Below, in pieces: positions 11,588-22,209 of a stretch of DNA of 64,000 nucleotides. The DNA lies in the NCBI GenBank assembly GCA_902589155.1, contig CACIRV010000001.1, positions 18,501 to 82,500 on the forward strand, in the 5' to 3' direction. Source of the DNA: an uncultured Pelagibacteraceae bacterium (GTDB lineage Bacteria > Pseudomonadota > Alphaproteobacteria > Pelagibacterales > Pelagibacteraceae). Numbering within the stretch: position 1 is the stretch's first letter; each line of letters opens with the position of its first letter. A program made the translations under genes and the position numbers. The notes under the pieces were generated by a model. The model did no database searches. It worked only from the letters and a program-made list of their open reading frames with translations, and had not been told where the DNA came from.

Positions 11588-13398
11588 TGTCAGATATAAA
11601 TAGAATTCGTAATTTTTCAATAATTGCGCATATAGATCACGGAAAATCTACTATTGCAGATCGAATTATTCATAAATGTGGAGGATTAACTGATCGTGAA
11701 ATGAAAACTCAAGTTTTAGATTCTATGGATATTGAAAGAGAAAGAGGCATTACTATAAAAGCTCAAACTGTAAAGTTAAAGTATAATGCTAAAGACGGAA
11801 AAGAATATATTTTAAATATTATAGACACACCTGGCCATGTTGATTTTGGTTATGAAGTAAGCCGGTCTTTATCAGCTTGCGAAGGTTCACTATTGATAGT
11901 AGATAGCACGCAAGGTGTAGAGGCACAGACACTGGCAAATGTTTATCAAGCACTAGAAATTAATCACGAAGTTATACCAGTTTTAAATAAGATAGATTTA
12001 CCAGCTTCCGATATTGAGAAAACAAAAAAAGAAATTGAAGACGTAGTAGGAATTGATACTTCAAATGCAATTAAATGTTCAGGAAAGACTGGAGAAGGAG
12101 TAGATAATATTTTGGAGGCGATTATAAAAAATTTACCTGCTCCAAAAGGAATTCAAGAAGAAAAACTCAAATCCTTATTAGTTGATAGTTGGTATGACAC
12201 CTATCTAGGTGTTGTTATTTTAGTGAGAATAATCAATGGTAAAATTAAGAAGAACATGAAGATTAAATTAATGTCTAATGAAAAAGAGTATGTTATTGAA
12301 AAAGTTGGTATATTTACTCCAAAACCCCATGATATAGAGGAATTAAATTCTGGAGAAATAGGATTTATTATAACTGGAATTAAAACTTTATCTGAAACAA
12401 AAGTTGGTGATACAATCTGCGACGCATCAGATCCAATTGAAACACCTTTACCTGGATTTAAACCAAGCAAACCAGTAGTTTTTTGTGGATTATTTCCAGT
12501 AGATAGCTCTGAATATCAAAAATTAAAAGATGGATTAGGAAAACTAAAACTTAATGACGCTAGCTTTTCTTATGAGGCAGAGTCCTCGAGTGCTTTAGGA
12601 TTAGGTTTCAGATGTGGCTTTCTAGGCTTGCTTCATCTTGAAATTATAACCGAGAGATTAGAGAGAGAATTTGATGTAAATTTAATTACTACTACACCAG
12701 GAGTTATTTACAAAGTTCATAAAGTTAAAGGTGAAGTTGTGGATTTACAGAATCCTTCTAGCATGCCAGATCCAACACAAGTTGCAAAAATTGAAGAACC
12801 TTGGATTAAAGCTACCATTATAACACCCGATGAATATTTGGGTTCAATTATAAAAATTTGCCAAGACAAAAGAGGTATACAAACCAATTTAAGTTATTCT
12901 GGAAATCGAGCAGTACTGTCTTATGATTTACCACTTAATGAAGTTGTTTTTGATTTTAACGACAGGTTAAAATCTGTTTCAAGTGGATACGCAAGTTTCG
13001 ATTATGAAATTACAGGGCATAAGGAAGGTAATTTAGTGAAGCTTGGTATCTTAGTAAACGGAGAATCCGTTGATGCCTTGGCAATGATAATTCATAAAGA
13101 TTTTGCTCAATCTACTGGTAGACAAGTTTGTGAAAAGTTAAAAGATTTAATTCCAAGACATAATTTTATGATTCCAATCCAAGCAGCTATTGGAGGAAAA
13201 ATTGTAGCAAGAGAGTCAATTAAGGGATTCTCCAAAGATGTTTTAACTAAAATACACGGTGGTGGTGCCACTGACAGGAAGAAAAAATTATTAAAAAAGC
13301 AAAAAAAAGGTAAAGCAAGATCTAAACAATTTGGAAAGGTTGAAATACCACAAGAAGCTTTTATAGGTGTTTTAAGAATCAATAAAGAAAATTCTTAA
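11587..13398 (+). CDS. lepA: elongation factor 4
   Basis: [21 protein letters not shown] GTPase, LepA C-terminal [36 protein letters not shown]. Confidence 0.98.
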   Translation: MSDINRIRNFSIIAHIDHGKSTIADRIIHKCGGLTDREMKTQVLDSMDIERERGITIKAQTVKLKYNAKDGKEYILNIIDTPGHVDFGYEVSRSLSACEGSLLIVDSTQGVEAQTLANVYQALEINHEVIPVLNKIDLPASDIEKTKKEIEDVVGIDTSNAIKCSGKTGEGVDNILEAIIKNLPAPKGIQEEKLKSLLVDSWYDTYLGVVILVRIINGKIKKNMKIKLMSNEKEYVIEKVGIFTPKPHDIEELNSGEIGFIITGIKTLSETKVGDTICDASDPIETPLPGFKPSKPVVFCGLFPVDSSEYQKLKDGLGKLKLNDASFSYEAESSSALGLGFRCGFLGLLHLEIITERLEREFDVNLITTTPGVIYKVHKVKGEVVDLQNPSSMPDPTQVAKIEEPWIKATIITPDEYLGSIIKICQDKRGIQTNLSYSGNRAVLSYDLPLNEVVFDFNDRLKSVSSGYASFDYEITGHKEGNLVKLGILVNGESVDALAMIIHKDFAQSTGRQVCEKLKDLIPRHNFMIPIQAAIGGKIVARESIKGFSKDVLTKIHGGGATDRKKKLLKKQKKGKARSKQFGKVEIPQEAFIGVLRINKENS

Positions 13399-13470
13399 AA
13401 GTTTCAATATTGATAAAAAATAATGTATATCTGAGATTTATTTTTTTAGATTAACAAAAGATGAAGAACT

Positions 13471-14784
13471 ATGGACTATAAGAAATTACTTAAATCAAAT
13501 AAGTTTAAGATAGCTGTATGGGGCACTGGGTATATAGGATTGTCAACTATGGTTTATTTTTCCAAAAAAAAAATAAAGTGTGTTGGATATGACATTAATC
13601 ACGAAAAAGTAAGAAAAATTAACTCTGGAGTTCTTCCACTAGCAGATCTTAAAAATTGGTTTGGATTTGAAATAAAAAAATTAGTTAAACAAAATTATTT
13701 GAAAGCAACTTTTAATTACAAAGATTTAATTACAAACGATTTTTTGGTTCATTTTGTAGCAATACCTACAGAAAAAGATGGGAAACCTTTCTATAAACCA
13801 TTATTAAACGTACTAACTAATATATCAAAAATTAATCGTAAAGTTAAAAATCCACCAATTATAATTATCGAGTCTACACTTGCTCCAAAAGTTTCAGATA
13901 AAAAAATTATTCCATTTTTAAAAAAGAAAAAACTTACAATTGGTAAAAATATTTTACTATCTGTAGCTCCTAGAAGAGATTGGTTTATAGAAGGAGTTAA
14001 AAATCTCGAAAATTTGGATAGAGTATATGGCTCGACTGATAAGAAGTCTGCGAAAGTCACCAAAGATGTTTTATCAATAGTTTGTAAAAAACTTCACTTA
14101 GCCAGTTCTTATAAAGTTTCAGAAATGGTTAAGAGCGTGGAGAATGCTTATAGACATATGGATATTACTCTTGCGAACCAACTTTCACTTGCCTTCCCTA
14201 AAGATAATATAAGAGAAGTTTTAAAATTAGTTGGAACAAAATGGAATGTTGAAACCTTTCATCCAGGAATAGGTACAGGAGGTTATTGTATACCTTTATC
14301 TAGTAGGTATATTTTGTCTCAAGTTAAAGATGGAAATAAACTTTCTTTATTAAGAGAAACAATCAAGACAGACGACGGAATGAGTCGAGCAGTAGCTAAT
14401 TCGATTGCAAAAAAAGGTTTTAAAAAAATTGGTATTTTAGGACTATCTTATAAAGGAGATTTAAAAGTAAGTGTACTATCAAAGGTTATCCCCTTAGTTA
14501 AATCTTTAAAAAGAAAAAGATTAAATGTAAGATTATTTGATCCGTATTTTACAAAAAAAGAAATAAAAGATGCTGTTAAAATTGGAACCTTTAAATTTCC
14601 TAACGAATTACCAAAGTTTGATTGCCTGATAGTTACGGTTGATCATAAGCAGTTTAAGATTCCTAAAAAAGTTCTAAAAAAATATTTAAAAAAATGCAAA
14701 CTTATAATTGATCATGATGGGGCATGGAAAAACTATGATTTAGATAGCAATTATCATTTGTCTGGAGACACAGGATGGATCTGA
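13471..14784 (+). CDS. nucleotide-sugar (UDP-glucose/GDP-mannose type) dehydrogenase
   Basis: GTGYIGLSTMVYFSKK Rossmann motif; GTGGYCIPLSSRYI catalytic Cys motif; GLSYKGDLKVS. Confidence 0.88.
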   Translation: MDYKKLLKSNKFKIAVWGTGYIGLSTMVYFSKKKIKCVGYDINHEKVRKINSGVLPLADLKNWFGFEIKKLVKQNYLKATFNYKDLITNDFLVHFVAIPTEKDGKPFYKPLLNVLTNISKINRKVKNPPIIIIESTLAPKVSDKKIIPFLKKKKLTIGKNILLSVAPRRDWFIEGVKNLENLDRVYGSTDKKSAKVTKDVLSIVCKKLHLASSYKVSEMVKSVENAYRHMDITLANQLSLAFPKDNIREVLKLVGTKWNVETFHPGIGTGGYCIPLSSRYILSQVKDGNKLSLLRETIKTDDGMSRAVANSIAKKGFKKIGILGLSYKGDLKVSVLSKVIPLVKSLKRKRLNVRLFDPYFTKKEIKDAVKIGTFKFPNELPKFDCLIVTVDHKQFKIPKKVLKKYLKKCKLIIDHDGAWKNYDLDSNYHLSGDTGWI

Positions 14785-14785
14785 A

Positions 14786-15694
14786 ATGAAAGGCTCAAGA
14801 TCAGTTGTGACTGGTGGTGCTGGTTTTATAGGAAGCAATTTGGTCGACCATTTAGTAAAAATTGGTCACAAAGTTATTGTACTAGATAATTTTGTATCAG
14901 GAAAAAAAACTAATTTAACTCATCATAAAAAAAAGGACGTAAAAATAATAAGGACAGATATATCAAAGAGCAAAAACTTAGACAAATATTTTAAAAGAGT
15001 AGATTATGTTTTTCATTTAGCAGGGCTTGTTGAAATTACACCAAGTATAAAAAACCCAAAAAAATACTTTAATACTAATGTCATTGGTACACTTAACGTT
15101 GTTGAAGCAGCAAAAAGAGAAGGTGTAAAAAAATTAATTTATGCAGCTTCATGTAGCTGTTATGGCTCTCCAAAAAATTTTCCAACTTCAGAAAATGAAA
15201 AAATTGATATACAGCATCCATATGGGTTAACAAAGTTTTTAGGAGAGGAATTGGTTCTTAAGTACGCAACTATTTTTAATATGCCTAACATTTCTTTTAG
15301 ATTTTTCAATGTTTACGGCCCCAGACAAAATATTTTAGGACAATACAGTGCCGTTTTTGGAAGTTTTTTGAGACAAAAAAGAGCTAACAAACCTTTAACG
15401 ATAGTAGGTGACGGAAAACAAACTAGAGACTTTATTCATGTCGAAGATTTGACTAATGCATTTATAAAAGCTGCGAAAAGTAGTTTGGTAAATAAAATAT
15501 ACAACTTAGGCTCTGGTAAAGAAATATCTATTAATAAAATTGCAAATTTATTTGGAGGAAAAAAAACTTTTATTCCAAAAAGACCTAGAGAACCTCAAAG
15601 ATCATTAGCAAATATCTCAAAAATTAAAAAAGATATTAATTGGAAACCTACAATTACAATTCAAGAAGGTATAAAAAGATTATTAAATAATTAA
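14786..15694 (+). CDS. NAD-dependent epimerase/dehydratase (UDP-glucose 4-epimerase-like)
   Basis: VTGGAGFIGSNLVDHL, YAASCSCYG, HPYGLTK, RFFNVYGPRQN. Confidence 0.9.
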   Translation: MKGSRSVVTGGAGFIGSNLVDHLVKIGHKVIVLDNFVSGKKTNLTHHKKKDVKIIRTDISKSKNLDKYFKRVDYVFHLAGLVEITPSIKNPKKYFNTNVIGTLNVVEAAKREGVKKLIYAASCSCYGSPKNFPTSENEKIDIQHPYGLTKFLGEELVLKYATIFNMPNISFRFFNVYGPRQNILGQYSAVFGSFLRQKRANKPLTIVGDGKQTRDFIHVEDLTNAFIKAAKSSLVNKIYNLGSGKEISINKIANLFGGKKTFIPKRPREPQRSLANISKIKKDINWKPTITIQEGIKRLLNN

Positions 15695-15698
15695 TTAA

Positions 15699-16736
15699 TT
15701 ATCCATTAATAACATTATAAATTTGTTTGAACATATCTTTTTCAAGTGGAAATTTATTCTTTTCAATATCTTTTTGAATTTCGTAATAATTTTGCATTAT
15801 ATATTTTGTTATTTCAGTAAAAGAATCAATATTCCTCTTAGATACAAAAATTCCTTTTCTCTCTTTAATTATATGTTTTATATCTTCAAATATAAGAACA
15901 GGACGCTTACGAGCAAGAGACTCATCAACCACATAAGGTTGTCCCTCAGTGTACGACGGTAAAATCAAAATATTATGATTGTCATAAGTATCAATTAGCA
16001 ATTGTCTATTTGAAATATATCCTGGAAATTTTATATTTTTGTTATTTCCAATAATCGATTGAAATTTTTTTTGAAGTGTTGAATTCTTAGTCTTGCCAAT
16101 AATCGAGATTTCTGCGTCAATTTTTATTTCCTTAAACATTTCTAAAAATTCATAAATTCCTTTTTCAGGATTCACTCTTGCAACATTTAAAAATCTAACT
16201 TTATCAAGTTTTACCTCTTTAAAATTTTTCAACCAACTTTCATCTAAAGTAGAAGAAGCTATTACATGACCATTTTTTTTCTTGTAAAGTCTATCATGAA
16301 GCGCAATTACAATAGAATTTGAAGTCACTATTGTAAACATTATATGATAAATCCATACAGACCATGATCCTAATATAAATTTCCATTCTTCGTAACCACT
16401 ACTAATTAGATATACAAATACTTTTTTTCTAAAAAGAAAAAGAAATAAGCACGAGACAAAAGTATAGGGAGAAATCGTGATTATATAATATTTCGTATTT
16501 TTATTTTTAAAAGTTGAGATTACAAAATAAATAAATTGAATAATATTTGAGGCAATTTTTACGTTTTGTAAGTTTAATTTATGATGTTCTTTAGTATTAG
16601 ATTTTCTTACTATATATTCAACTTTGAAGTACTTGTTTAATCCTTCCGGAAGAATTTTAAAATTATAGTTCCTGGAGTAAAATTCATTGTTTTCTTTTGA
16701 AACTTTCTCGTTGTTTAAAACAACTAAATTATCCAT
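15699..16736 (-). CDS. glycosyltransferase family 4-like
   Basis: FLNVARVNPEKGIYEFLEMF, ILILPSYTEGQPYVVDESLARKRPVL. Confidence 0.82.
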   Translation of the reverse strand: MDNLVVLNNEKVSKENNEFYSRNYNFKILPEGLNKYFKVEYIVRKSNTKEHHKLNLQNVKIASNIIQFIYFVISTFKNKNTKYYIITISPYTFVSCLFLFLFRKKVFVYLISSGYEEWKFILGSWSVWIYHIMFTIVTSNSIVIALHDRLYKKKNGHVIASSTLDESWLKNFKEVKLDKVRFLNVARVNPEKGIYEFLEMFKEIKIDAEISIIGKTKNSTLQKKFQSIIGNNKNIKFPGYISNRQLLIDTYDNHNILILPSYTEGQPYVVDESLARKRPVLIFEDIKHIIKERKGIFVSKRNIDSFTEITKYIMQNYYEIQKDIEKNKFPLEKDMFKQIYNVING

Positions 16737-16780
16737 TCGATTTTATAACCTAAATACTATAAAAAAAAAGACTATGTTTT

Positions 16781-16870
16781 GGAGAGGTGGCCGAGTGGTT
16801 GAAGGCGCACGCTTGGAAAGCGTGTAAACGGGAAACCGTTTCGAGGGTTCGAATCCCTCTCTCTCCGCCA
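16781..16870 (+). tRNA. tRNA-Ser(GGA), CCA encoded
   Basis: GGAGAGG...CTCTCCG acceptor, CACGC-TTGGAAA-GCGTG anticodon arm, long variable arm, GGTTCGAATCC T-arm, GCCA 3' end. Confidence 0.97.
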
Positions 16871-16944
16871 TTCAATCTTTTTATTATCCACACACAACTA
16901 ACAAGAGTCTTATTTTTTAAGCACGAATCGATTAAATTATATTT

Positions 16945-16976
16945 AAGGGCAGCGGAGGGAGACTGAAGCTGCCTTT
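16945..16976. other. GC-rich hairpin between tRNA-Ser and the NlpC/P60 gene (terminator or small RNA candidate)
   Basis: AAGGGCAGC (16945-16953) pairs with GCTGCCTTT (16968-16976, one G-U); 14-nt purine-rich loop GGAGGGAGACTGAA. Confidence 0.5.
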
Positions 16977-16980
16977 GCCT

Positions 16981-17721
16981 TTACAGCCTTTTAATTTCTA
17001 TTACATTTAATTTAGCAGTTCTTTCTATCCTTTTAATTGTTTTATGAATTCCCATGATTACAGTTTTTTTCATAGGTCCGTAAGCGTGAATTAGTTGTTT
17101 ACTTGAAAGAGCTAATGCAACATGACCTTTCCAATAAATGATATCATTTTTCTTAATGTCTTTTAATTTTATATTTTTTTTGAAATATCTAACTTGATCT
17201 TTTGCATCTCTTGGACAAAATTTATTATTAAAATTTAGAAATATTTGTATTAAAGCAGAGCAATCGATTCCTTTAAAAGATTTTCCTCCCCATTTATATT
17301 TTACATTTTTAAACAATTCTATTCTTTTAAAAGTATTTTTTTCTTTATAACTTAATGGCTTTACGTCATTTTTATTAATCCAACCTTTTTCAAATTTAAT
17401 AAATTCAGATTTTTTTTCATTAACTTTTAATCTCGACCCAAACGATAATTCATTTATTTTTCTTTTTTTATTAGGAAATTTGTAGATTTTGACCTTCAAT
17501 TTGTGCACTTTGTGTGTAGCTTTGATATATGGGCTGAAATTTTTATTTAAAATGAATCCTTTATAGCCATCTTCTTTAATTTTAATTTTAAGCCATTTTC
17601 TAGTTTTTTTTAAAATTGAAAAACTATCACCATAAATCATTTGAGTGACAATTTCTGATTTATCAGAAGCTTCTTTATAGAGATTAATAAAAGGGAAGGT
17701 ATTAGTAAAAAATCTAGCCAT
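16981..17721 (-). CDS. NlpC/P60 family peptidase with SH3 domains, no evident signal peptide
   Basis: KGIDCSALIQ catalytic Cys, GHVALAL His; N-terminal SH3-like repeats. Confidence 0.85.
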   Translation of the reverse strand: MARFFTNTFPFINLYKEASDKSEIVTQMIYGDSFSILKKTRKWLKIKIKEDGYKGFILNKNFSPYIKATHKVHKLKVKIYKFPNKKRKINELSFGSRLKVNEKKSEFIKFEKGWINKNDVKPLSYKEKNTFKRIELFKNVKYKWGGKSFKGIDCSALIQIFLNFNNKFCPRDAKDQVRYFKKNIKLKDIKKNDIIYWKGHVALALSSKQLIHAYGPMKKTVIMGIHKTIKRIERTAKLNVIEIKRL

Positions 17722-19087
17722 TAAGCTTTAATTTATTTCTTATCATATAAAGAAAGATCAGCGAAGGTATCACCATCACTGCAGTAATTATAAAAAATAT
17801 ACCCCAATCTCCATTTAGCCAATCCACCAATGCACCAGAAGATGCTGCCAAAGTAGTTCTTCCAGCAGTTCCAATTGAAGCAAGAAGTGCATATTGAGTT
17901 GCAGTATAAGTTCTATCAACTAACATTGAGATAAATGCTACGAAGGCAACTGTTGCAAATGCTGCTGCCATATCATCAAAAATTACTGCAATTGCAAAAA
18001 GCAACTCTGATTTTCCAGACCAAGCAAGTAAAGAAAATAACAAATTAGTAGACGCCATTAATATACCTGAGACAAACATTGCTTTTATAACGCCAGAGCG
18101 AATTGCAAACAAACCTCCAAGCAAAGTAAATATTACAGTTGTTATCCATCCCAATCCTTTAGAATAAAGAGCAATATCTGATTTAGTAAAACCTATCTCT
18201 TTATAAAAAATGACTGACATTCTACCTAGAAATGCTTCTCCAATTTTAAAAAGAAAAACAAATCCCAAGATAGCTAAAGCAATATTGAAGCCATTTTTTT
18301 TAAAAAAACTCATTATTGGACCCAGGACAGTTCCCGTAATCCATGCTGCTGTTTTTGCTGCAAAATTGGAGGAGCCTAATTTATCTTCGATCAATTTATC
18401 AGTCTTGGCTTGAGACTCTTTTCTTTCACTAGTTCTTGGTTCGTGAACAAACATTAATCCAATATTGCAGGCTATAATTACTATACCTAAAACTAAAAAA
18501 GTAATTTGCCAATAATTCTCAAATCCTGATAACTCAAAAAACTCTGCAACGTTTAATGCTATAACTCCACCTAATTTATAACCGGTCCACCATCCTACAA
18601 CAGCCATAGCCGCGCCAGCTTGCATCGATTTTCCTTCATGTTCTCCAATTTGTTCAATTCTAAGAGCATCAACAGTTATGTCTTGAGTGGCTGAAGCAAT
18701 TGCAATTATTAGACCAACACTTATTACCAAGGCTAAATTTGCTGTAGGATTTATCACACTCCAACAAACTAGACTTAATAAAATTATAGATTGCATTGTA
18801 ACAATCCACCCACGTCTGTGACCAATTTTGTTGGTTAACCAAGGAATTCTAACTCTATCAATTATAGGTGCCCATAAATAATTAAATGCATAAACGGCAA
18901 ATATTAAACCTGCCCAACCAATTGTGCTACGACTTAAACCATCTTCTTTAAGCCATAGACTTAAACTGCTGCCAATCAATACCCATGGAAATCCACTAAT
19001 AGCTCCGAGTAATAAAATTCTAACCATCCGTCTATCAAAATAAACAGAGAAAGTTTCTGCGAGCGTTTGTTTTTTATATATTTCCAT
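17714..19087 (-). CDS. ampG: MFS transporter, AmpG-like (muropeptide permease family)
   Basis: 12-TM MFS; ISGFPWVLIGSSLSLWLKEDGLSRSTIGWAGL and ATQDITVDALRIE motif typical of AmpG. Confidence 0.85.
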   Translation of the reverse strand: MEIYKKQTLAETFSVYFDRRMVRILLLGAISGFPWVLIGSSLSLWLKEDGLSRSTIGWAGLIFAVYAFNYLWAPIIDRVRIPWLTNKIGHRRGWIVTMQSIILLSLVCWSVINPTANLALVISVGLIIAIASATQDITVDALRIEQIGEHEGKSMQAGAAMAVVGWWTGYKLGGVIALNVAEFFELSGFENYWQITFLVLGIVIIACNIGLMFVHEPRTSERKESQAKTDKLIEDKLGSSNFAAKTAAWITGTVLGPIMSFFKKNGFNIALAILGFVFLFKIGEAFLGRMSVIFYKEIGFTKSDIALYSKGLGWITTVIFTLLGGLFAIRSGVIKAMFVSGILMASTNLLFSLLAWSGKSELLFAIAVIFDDMAAAFATVAFVAFISMLVDRTYTATQYALLASIGTAGRTTLAASSGALVDWLNGDWGIFFIITAVMVIPSLIFLYMIRNKLKLNG

Positions 19088-19098
19088 AATTTATCCTT

Positions 19099-20547
19099 TT
19101 AATTTCTCCAAAAAGATGGAAAAAATAATACTAAAACTGCAAATAGTTCCAATCTCCCTAGAAGCATACCTATAGATAATATCCATTTTGATAGATCAGG
19201 TATAGCCTTATAATTTCCATTTGGGCCTATCATATCGCCGAGTCCTGGCCCTACATTAGATATAGCACTTGCCGCACCTGATATAGAAGTTAAAAAATCA
19301 AGTCCGGAAATCGACAAAAGCATAGCTATAATTAAAAAAATAAATAAAAATGAAAAAATAAATACAATTACTGAATTAATAAAATTGTCCGATATTTTTT
19401 GATTATTATATTTAGATATTATTATACTGTTAGGATAGATCAATTTTTTGATTTGATTTTTTAAAAAAATTAATAACATTTGTAATCTAAAAATTTTTAT
19501 TCCACATGCTGTGGATCCAGCACAGCCACCGACGAACATTAAAAATAAAAAAAATATTAAAGAGAATTTTCCCCACAATCCGAAATCATCTGTAACATAT
19601 CCTGTTCCTGATAAAATAGAAATTACATTAAAGGAAGATATTCTGATTTTGTCTAAAATATTGCTTTCGTAACCTATAAACAGTAAATACAAAAACATGA
19701 TTAAGACTGATATTAAAACCAATTGAATCAAGCCTCTAATCTGCACATCCTGATAAAAAATTTTTTTATTTCCCTGAGCAAACTTTAAATATGAAATGAA
19801 AGGTATACTTCCTAAAACTATGAAAACACTTGCTGTAATTTCTATATTTGAATTTTTAAAAAAACCAATAGATTCATTATGAGTTGAAAATCCCCCTGTA
19901 GCTATTGTTGTCATTGCGTGTGAGACACTGTCAAATATTGACATACCAAATAGCCAGTAAAAGAGACCACACAAAAATGTTAAAACTAAATATGTTGATA
20001 TAATAATTGTTGCAACTTCAAATGTTCGAGGTAAAATTTTTTCAGTACTATCTGGTCCTTCCATCTTAAACAATTGCATGCCTCCTACTTTTAGTAGAGG
20101 TAAAATTGTAATAGCCATAACAACTATACCTATTCCACCCAGCCATTGCATTAAAGCTCTCCATAATAAGATGCTTTTTGGGCTTTGATCTAAATCTGCA
20201 ATAATTGTAGATCCGGTTGTGGTGATTCCTGACATGCTTTCAAAAAAAGCTTCACTAAATGTGAATTCTTTAGGAGACAACAGAAAAGGAAGGCTTCCAA
20301 AAATAGCAACCATTAACCATGCTAAAGTAGAAAAAAGAAAAGTTTGTCTCAAATTTAATTTAAAATCTTTTTCTAAATTAGCTAAAACAAATAGTATTCC
20401 AATAAAAATAGTTACAAATGATGAGGCAACAAAGCTGTGACTGTTTTCGTTATATATTATTTGTATTGTATAAGGAACCAACATGGAAAACCCAAGCACA
20501 ACAAGCAATATTCCAATCAAGAAAAAGACGGTTTTGTTTGTGACCAT
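19099..20547 (-). CDS. trkH: TrkH family potassium uptake protein
   Basis: ESMSGITTTGSTI, MQWLGGIGIVVMAI, ATGGFSTHNESI, GGCAGSTACGIKIFR. Confidence 0.95.
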   Translation of the reverse strand: MVTNKTVFFLIGILLVVLGFSMLVPYTIQIIYNENSHSFVASSFVTIFIGILFVLANLEKDFKLNLRQTFLFSTLAWLMVAIFGSLPFLLSPKEFTFSEAFFESMSGITTTGSTIIADLDQSPKSILLWRALMQWLGGIGIVVMAITILPLLKVGGMQLFKMEGPDSTEKILPRTFEVATIIISTYLVLTFLCGLFYWLFGMSIFDSVSHAMTTIATGGFSTHNESIGFFKNSNIEITASVFIVLGSIPFISYLKFAQGNKKIFYQDVQIRGLIQLVLISVLIMFLYLLFIGYESNILDKIRISSFNVISILSGTGYVTDDFGLWGKFSLIFFLFLMFVGGCAGSTACGIKIFRLQMLLIFLKNQIKKLIYPNSIIISKYNNQKISDNFINSVIVFIFSFLFIFLIIAMLLSISGLDFLTSISGAASAISNVGPGLGDMIGPNGNYKAIPDLSKWILSIGMLLGRLELFAVLVLFFPSFWRN

Positions 20548-20640
20548 AGTGATTTAGATTATTTAAATAGTTATAAAATTCAACTTAATATCGTGTAATT
20601 ATACCTGTATTTTATACATAAAATTTAATAAACCATACTT

Positions 20641-22209
20641 ATGCTTGATAACAACTTAATTCAATCCACTTCCTCTTGGCCTTTTGTTGAAATTAGAAAA
20701 CTTTTAAAAGACAGAAAAGATATTATTAACAAAAAAAATAAAATTACCTTTCAAACTGGTTATGGACCTAGTGGACTACCTCACATAGGTACTTTTGGAG
20801 AAGTAGCAAGAACTACTATGATGATTAACGCCTTAAATCATATTCAAAAAATTGATCAAGAACTGATTACTTTTTCAGATGACATGGATGGTTTAAGAAA
20901 AGTTCCAGACAATATACCTAATGATAAAATACTTAGGGAAAATTTGGGAAAACCTCTTACTGATATTCCAGATCCATTTAAAAAATTTAAAAGTTATGGT
21001 GAACACAACAACGAAATGCTTAAAGAATTTTTAAATAAATTTAATTTTAAATTTACTTTTAAAAGTTCGACTGAAAATTATAAAAAAGGAATTTTTAATA
21101 ATTCTTTAATGAGAGTTTTGGAAAAATATGAAGATATAATGAATATAATTTTACCAACTTTAGGCAATGAAAGACAAAAAACATATTGCCCATTTTTACC
21201 TATTTGTCCAAAAACTGGAAAAGTTCTTGAGATACCAATATTAGAAATGGATAAAAAAACAGGAAAGGTGATTTTTAATAATAATGGTGAAAAACTTAAT
21301 ACAAGCATCTTAGATGGAAACTGCAAATTACAATGGAAAGTAGATTGGGCAATGCGTTGGTTTACGTTTGACGTAGACTTTGAAATGTATGGTAAAGATT
21401 TAACAGAAAGCGCAATACTATCTAATAAAATTTGCAGGTCTCTTGGTAAAACCCCTCCAAATGGTTTTGCTTATGAATTGTTTCTAGACGATAAGGGTGA
21501 AAAAATTTCTAAGTCAAAAGGTAACGGTATTTCTATAGAACAATGGTTAAGATATGCTTCTCCTGAAAGCTTATCATTGTATATGTATCCAAATCCTAAA
21601 AGAGCAAAAAAACTTTATTCAGAGGTAGTTCCAAAAACAGTTGATGAATATTTAACTAATATAGACAAGTTTTCAACCCAAAAAGAAAAGGATAAAATTT
21701 TAAATCCAGTTTGGCACGTACATAATGGAACCCCTCCAAATGAAAAAATAGTAATGCCATTTTCAATGTTACTAAATTTAGTTGGTTCAAGTAATGCTGA
21801 TAATAAAGAGATTCTTTGGAAATTCATAAATAGATTTCATCAAGAAATAAAACCTAAAGATTATCCGATCCTTGACGGTCTTACTGATTACGCAATTAAT
21901 TATTTTAAAGATAAAGTAGAGCCGAATAAAAAATTTAAAAAACCTTCTTCAGGTGAAAAAAAAGCTTTAGAGAATTTAGTAAAAAAACTAAAAGAAATTG
22001 ATCAATCTTTAACCCCAGAGGAAATCCAAACTTATGTTTATACTGTTGGAAAAGAAAATGGTTATGAAAAAAATCTTAGGGATTGGTTCAAGCTCATTTA
22101 CCAGGTAGTTTTTGGAGAAGAAAATGGACCAAGAATGGGTTTTTTTATAAGTTTTTTTGGACTTAATGAAACAATTGAATTAATAAATGATAAAATAAAA
22201 AATAACTAA
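20641..22209 (+). CDS. lysS: lysine--tRNA ligase, class I
   Basis: Class I HIGH-like GPSGLPHIGTFGEVAR and KISKSKGNG (KMSKS-like); class I LysRS domain layout. Confidence 0.95.
   Translation: MLDNNLIQSTSSWPFVEIRKLLKDRKDIINKKNKITFQTGYGPSGLPHIGTFGEVARTTMMINALNHIQKIDQELITFSDDMDGLRKVPDNIPNDKILRENLGKPLTDIPDPFKKFKSYGEHNNEMLKEFLNKFNFKFTFKSSTENYKKGIFNNSLMRVLEKYEDIMNIILPTLGNERQKTYCPFLPICPKTGKVLEIPILEMDKKTGKVIFNNNGEKLNTSILDGNCKLQWKVDWAMRWFTFDVDFEMYGKDLTESAILSNKICRSLGKTPPNGFAYELFLDDKGEKISKSKGNGISIEQWLRYASPESLSLYMYPNPKRAKKLYSEVVPKTVDEYLTNIDKFSTQKEKDKILNPVWHVHNGTPPNEKIVMPFSMLLNLVGSSNADNKEILWKFINRFHQEIKPKDYPILDGLTDYAINYFKDKVEPNKKFKKPSSGEKKALENLVKKLKEIDQSLTPEEIQTYVYTVGKENGYEKNLRDWFKLIYQVVFGEENGPRMGFFISFFGLNETIELINDKIKNN

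Noticed and set aside
12201-12470. Minus-strand ORF inside lepA
   Set aside because: Antisense to a certain CDS; composition is a mirror of lepA codons; no start signal or family resemblance.
13107-13382. 91-aa minus-strand ORF inside lepA
   Set aside because: Antisense open frame fully inside the lepA C-terminal coding region.
15723-15962. 79-aa plus-strand ORF opposite the 15699-16736 glycosyltransferase
   Set aside because: Antisense, no supporting signals.
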